A stretch of DNA of 7,411 bases. Origin: Sulfurimonas sp. GTDB lineage: Bacteria > Campylobacterota > Campylobacteria > Campylobacterales > Sulfurimonadaceae. Under the pieces are notes generated by a model. It saw only the letters and a program-made list of their open reading frames with translations. It did no database searches and was not told where the DNA came from. The position numbers were made by a program, and so were the translations under genes. The stretch spans positions 1-7,411 of the forward strand of contig JAGHAW010000029.1 of assembly GCA_021161305.1 (NCBI GenBank), written 5' to 3'. Every line of letters starts with the position of its first letter. Position 1 is the first letter of the stretch. Of the stretch, positions 6,038 to 7,411 are shown one piece after another.

Positions 6038-6063
6038 ATGAGAGCCTTTTTTTTATATATGAA

Positions 6064-6069
6064 ATTATA
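6064..6069 (-). promoter_or_regulatory. -10 box for the DUF234-type gene
   Basis: TATAAT on the minus strand (6069 down to 6064). Transcription would start near 6057, just before an A8 run and AAGG, leaving a leader of about 20 bases to the proposed ATT start. This spacing argues for the long form of the protein. Confidence 0.45.
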
Positions 6070-6081
6070 CTAGTTTTTTAC

Positions 6082-6087
6082 TATAAT
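6082..6087 (+). promoter_or_regulatory. -10 box for the ywbE-family gene
   Basis: A perfect TATAAT with T-rich sequence upstream. Expected transcription start is near 6094, giving a leader of about 23 bases with AGGA at 6106-6109, seven bases before the ATG. It is back-to-back with the opposing -10 box, 12 bases apart. Confidence 0.5.
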
Positions 6088-6116
6088 GTTGTAAAAAATA
6101 TAAATAGGATAATCTA

Positions 6117-6311
6117 ATGTCAGATGGCACAAAAAGAAAAAATATTAAACATGGTCAAAGTGTAGCTATAGTTTTAAAACAAGATCAGCAGAGTGGGCTT
6201 TTAACTGATGGAATAGTTCGAGATATTTTAACTAAATCCCCAAATCATCCACATGGTATAAAAGTTCGTCTAATGAGTGGTGAAGTTGGTCGTGTAAAAG
6301 AGATATATTAA
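6117..6311 (+). CDS. ywbE: YwbE family protein
   Basis: A complete 64-residue member of the YwbE (DUF2196) family, small conserved bacterial proteins of unknown function. The family pattern is seen throughout: KHGQSVAIVLKQDQ (11-24), SGLLTDGIVRDILTKSP (26-42) and the very conserved HPHGIKVRL (44-52) followed by GEVGRV (55-60). The strand-rich pattern suggests a small beta-barrel fold such as those that bind nucleic acid, but this is inference. The start is supported by AGGA at 6106-6109 and a TATAAT at 6082-6087. It is transcribed away from the DUF234-type gene and converges on the RDD gene, with which it overlaps by four bases at the stop codons. Confidence 0.92.
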   Translation: MSDGTKRKNIKHGQSVAIVLKQDQQSGLLTDGIVRDILTKSPNHPHGIKVRLMSGEVGRVKEIY

Positions 6312-6793
6312 TCGGTATATATTACAGATGTTCCAGCCAAAAGGTCATGAAGTCCTCTCTTGTCTTTTCTAAATGCTACCATTATAAATCCGACAAGAAG
6401 TGCTAAAGTAGAGACTATATAGCCAAATGAGCGAGTTATGGCTTGTTTGTTATCTATATCTTGGTTCGTTTTAAAATCAACTATTTTTATATGGACAAAT
6501 TTTTTACCAGGGGTTGCCCCTCTCCATCTTTTCCAAAAAATCATTGTTGTGAGTAAAACAGCCACTTCAAAAAGAAGTTCCCATTTCATAGACATTTGAG
6601 GTTGAGAGGCTAGGGCTTTAGAAGCATTTCCACTCATAGCGTAAGCCATGTTTTGTTGATACTGTGCAAAATCAAACCAGTTGCCATCACTTAAAAAGTA
6701 GATGACAATAGCTACCGGCAGAGCTAAGAAGAGGGTGTCTAAAAATGAAGCGACAAAGCGAATCCAAAAACCTGCGTATCTAACTTCATTCAT
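6308..6793 (-). CDS. RDD family membrane protein
   Basis: A 161-residue inner-membrane protein of the RDD family, named for conserved Arg and Asp residues; the function is mostly unknown, with some members linked to ion or solute transport. Seen here: YAGFWIRFVASFLDTLFL with Arg12 and Asp19 in the first membrane segment (about 10-34), a polar loop with many Gln, Met and Ala (about 37-70), a second segment (about 71-88), the conserved GATPGKK (92-98) and HIKIVD (101-106), Arg121 before a third segment (about 122-140), and KRGLHDLLAGTSV (145-157) with Asp150. Length is normal. The ATG at 6793 is the only possible start, since the frame meets TAG at 6802-6800, but no Shine-Dalgarno site precedes it; instead a hairpin ends two bases before the ATG. 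It lies 51 bases downstream of guaB on the same strand and may be cotranscribed. Confidence 0.93.
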   Translation of the reverse strand: MNEVRYAGFWIRFVASFLDTLFLALPVAIVIYFLSDGNWFDFAQYQQNMAYAMSGNASKALASQPQMSMKWELLFEVAVLLTTMIFWKRWRGATPGKKFVHIKIVDFKTNQDIDNKQAITRSFGYIVSTLALLVGFIMVAFRKDKRGLHDLLAGTSVIYTD

Positions 6794-6795
6794 CT

Positions 6796-6839
6796 GGCAC
6801 TAAATGCCGATACCACTGTTGCTAAAGCAAAAGTGTGGT
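6796..6839 (-). other. Two adjacent hairpins in the guaB-RDD gap
   Basis: Hairpin 1 pairs ACCAC (6812-6816) with GTGGT (6835-6839), with an inner stem TTGC (6819-6822) / GCAA (6827-6830) closing a TAAA tetraloop (read on the plus strand). Hairpin 2 pairs GGCA (6796-6799) with TGCC (6805-6808) around five bases. On the minus strand hairpin 2 stops two bases before the RDD ATG. Neither is followed by a U run, so this is not a standard intrinsic terminator; it could modulate RDD translation or protect the guaB 3' end. Confidence 0.4.
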
Positions 6840-6843
6840 TTTG

Positions 6844-6849
6844 ATTATA
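6844..6849 (-). promoter_or_regulatory. Possible -10 box for RDD overlapping the guaB stop
   Basis: TATAAT on the minus strand (6849 down to 6844) overlaps the guaB TAA stop. If used, transcription begins near 6838, so the RDD leader would consist almost only of the two hairpins. It may be coincidental, because the stop codon context itself supplies part of the motif. Confidence 0.25.
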
Positions 6850-7411
6850 CATGATAATTCGGTGCTTCTTGAGTGATGATAACATCATGAACATGAGATT
6901 CTTTAAGTCCCGCACTTGTTATCTCTACAAACTCTGCTTTATCCCAGAAAACTTCAATGCTACTGCTTCCACAGTAACCCATAGATGAACGGAGTCCACC
7001 CATCATTTGATGAACTATTCCAGAGATACTACCTCTAAAAGGAACACGACCTTCGATACCCTCAGGTACTAACTTATCAGCAGCAGTTCCCTCTTGAAAA
7101 TATCTATCAGTTGAACCTTTTTGCATAGCACCGATACTTCCCATACCACGGTATGATTTGTATTGGCGACCTTGGAACATTATAGTATCTCCCGGGCTCT
7201 CTTCTGTACCGGCTAGAAGTGAACCGGCCATAACACATGAAGCACCAACAGCTAAAGCTTTAGCAATGTCTCCAGAGTATTTGATTCCTCCATCAGCAAT
7301 AACAGGTACTCCATGAGGTCTTGCCGCTTCTGCACATTCATCTATGGCAGAGATTTGAGGAACACCAACACCAGCAACGATTCTGGTCGTACAGATAGAA
7401 CCAGGTCCGAT
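6845..7411 (-). CDS. guaB: IMP dehydrogenase, C-terminal part (cut by window end)
   Basis: The last 188 residues of inosine-5'-monophosphate dehydrogenase, the cytoplasmic enzyme that oxidises IMP to XMP with NAD+ in guanine nucleotide synthesis. The open frame runs from the window edge at 7411 to the stop at 6847-6845. The fragment starts at the catalytic loop, GPGSICTTR (residues 2-10 of the fragment, Cys7 being the nucleophile that forms the covalent XMP intermediate), then IVAGVGVPQ, the phosphate-binding VIADGGIKYSGDI (37-49) and GSLLAGTEESPG (63-74), YKSYRGMGS (84-92), the flap with QKGSTDRYFQEG (97-108; catalytic Arg103-Tyr104) and KLVPEGIEGRVPFRG (113-127), and it ends QEAPNYHV. All active-site residues seen are intact. 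Roughly the first 300 residues, including the CBS domains if present, lie outside the window. An internal ATG at 7231 is not the start. Confidence 0.97.
   Translation of the reverse strand: MGPGSICTTRIVAGVGVPQISAIDECAEAARPHGVPVIADGGIKYSGDIAKALAVGASCVMAGSLLAGTEESPGDTIMFQGRQYKSYRGMGSIGAMQKGSTDRYFQEGTAADKLVPEGIEGRVPFRGSISGIVHQMMGGLRSSMGYCGSSSIEVFWDKAEFVEITSAGLKESHVHDVIITQEAPNYHV

Noticed and set aside
6794..6844. Intrinsic terminator after guaB
   Set aside because: The hairpins are not followed by a U run on the minus strand and one abuts the next start codon, so a standard terminator is not supported.
6845..7231. A short 128-residue version of IMP dehydrogenase starting at the ATG at 7231
   Set aside because: The frame continues open to the window edge with the catalytic GSICTTR loop upstream, so this ATG is internal to guaB.

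Overview
The window looks like a chromosomal segment of a Campylobacterota bacterium (formerly Epsilonproteobacteria), most likely Sulfurimonas or a close relative. The reasons are AT-rich DNA, short intergenic gaps, promoters that show a clear TATAAT -10 box without a recognisable -35 box, and the gene content (an ABC-F protein, a DUF234-type protein, guaB followed by an RDD gene, and a secreted DsrE-like protein next to a TauE/SafE exporter). The genus is inferred from general knowledge; no search was run.

Left part, plus strand (1-2497): a metallo-beta-lactamase-fold hydrolase whose N-terminal part is missing or broken at the window edge, then an FMN-binding flavin-reductase-like protein 13 bases later. 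After a 94-base gap holding an 11-bp inverted repeat and a possible promoter come a secreted DsrE-like protein and a TauE/SafE-type membrane exporter with a TTG start. This last pair is tightly coupled and looks like a small sulfur-compound handling unit.

Middle part, minus strand (2501-6055): read in the direction of transcription, there is a DUF234-type protein with no canonical start codon for its full open frame (it probably starts at ATT, or has lost its ATG), a 79-residue low-complexity protein of unknown function with an excellent promoter and Shine-Dalgarno site, an ABC-F translation-factor-type ATPase with its own extended -10 promoter, and a GNAT acetyltransferase whose start overlaps the ABC-F stop by four bases (ATGA).

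Right part: a short divergent promoter region (about 6056-6116) separates the DUF234 gene from a plus-strand ywbE-family gene. That gene converges on an RDD membrane protein, and the two stop codons share the palindrome TTAA. Upstream of RDD on the minus strand is the 3' part of guaB (IMP dehydrogenase), cut by the window end. Two adjacent hairpins fill the guaB-RDD gap and abut the RDD start codon, which lacks a Shine-Dalgarno site.

Most of the window is ordinary housekeeping or accessory metabolism. The points most worth checking are the ATT start of the DUF234 gene, the broken 5' end of the first gene, the secreted DsrE/exporter pair, and the structured leader of the RDD gene. No mobile element, CRISPR array, tRNA or rRNA was seen.
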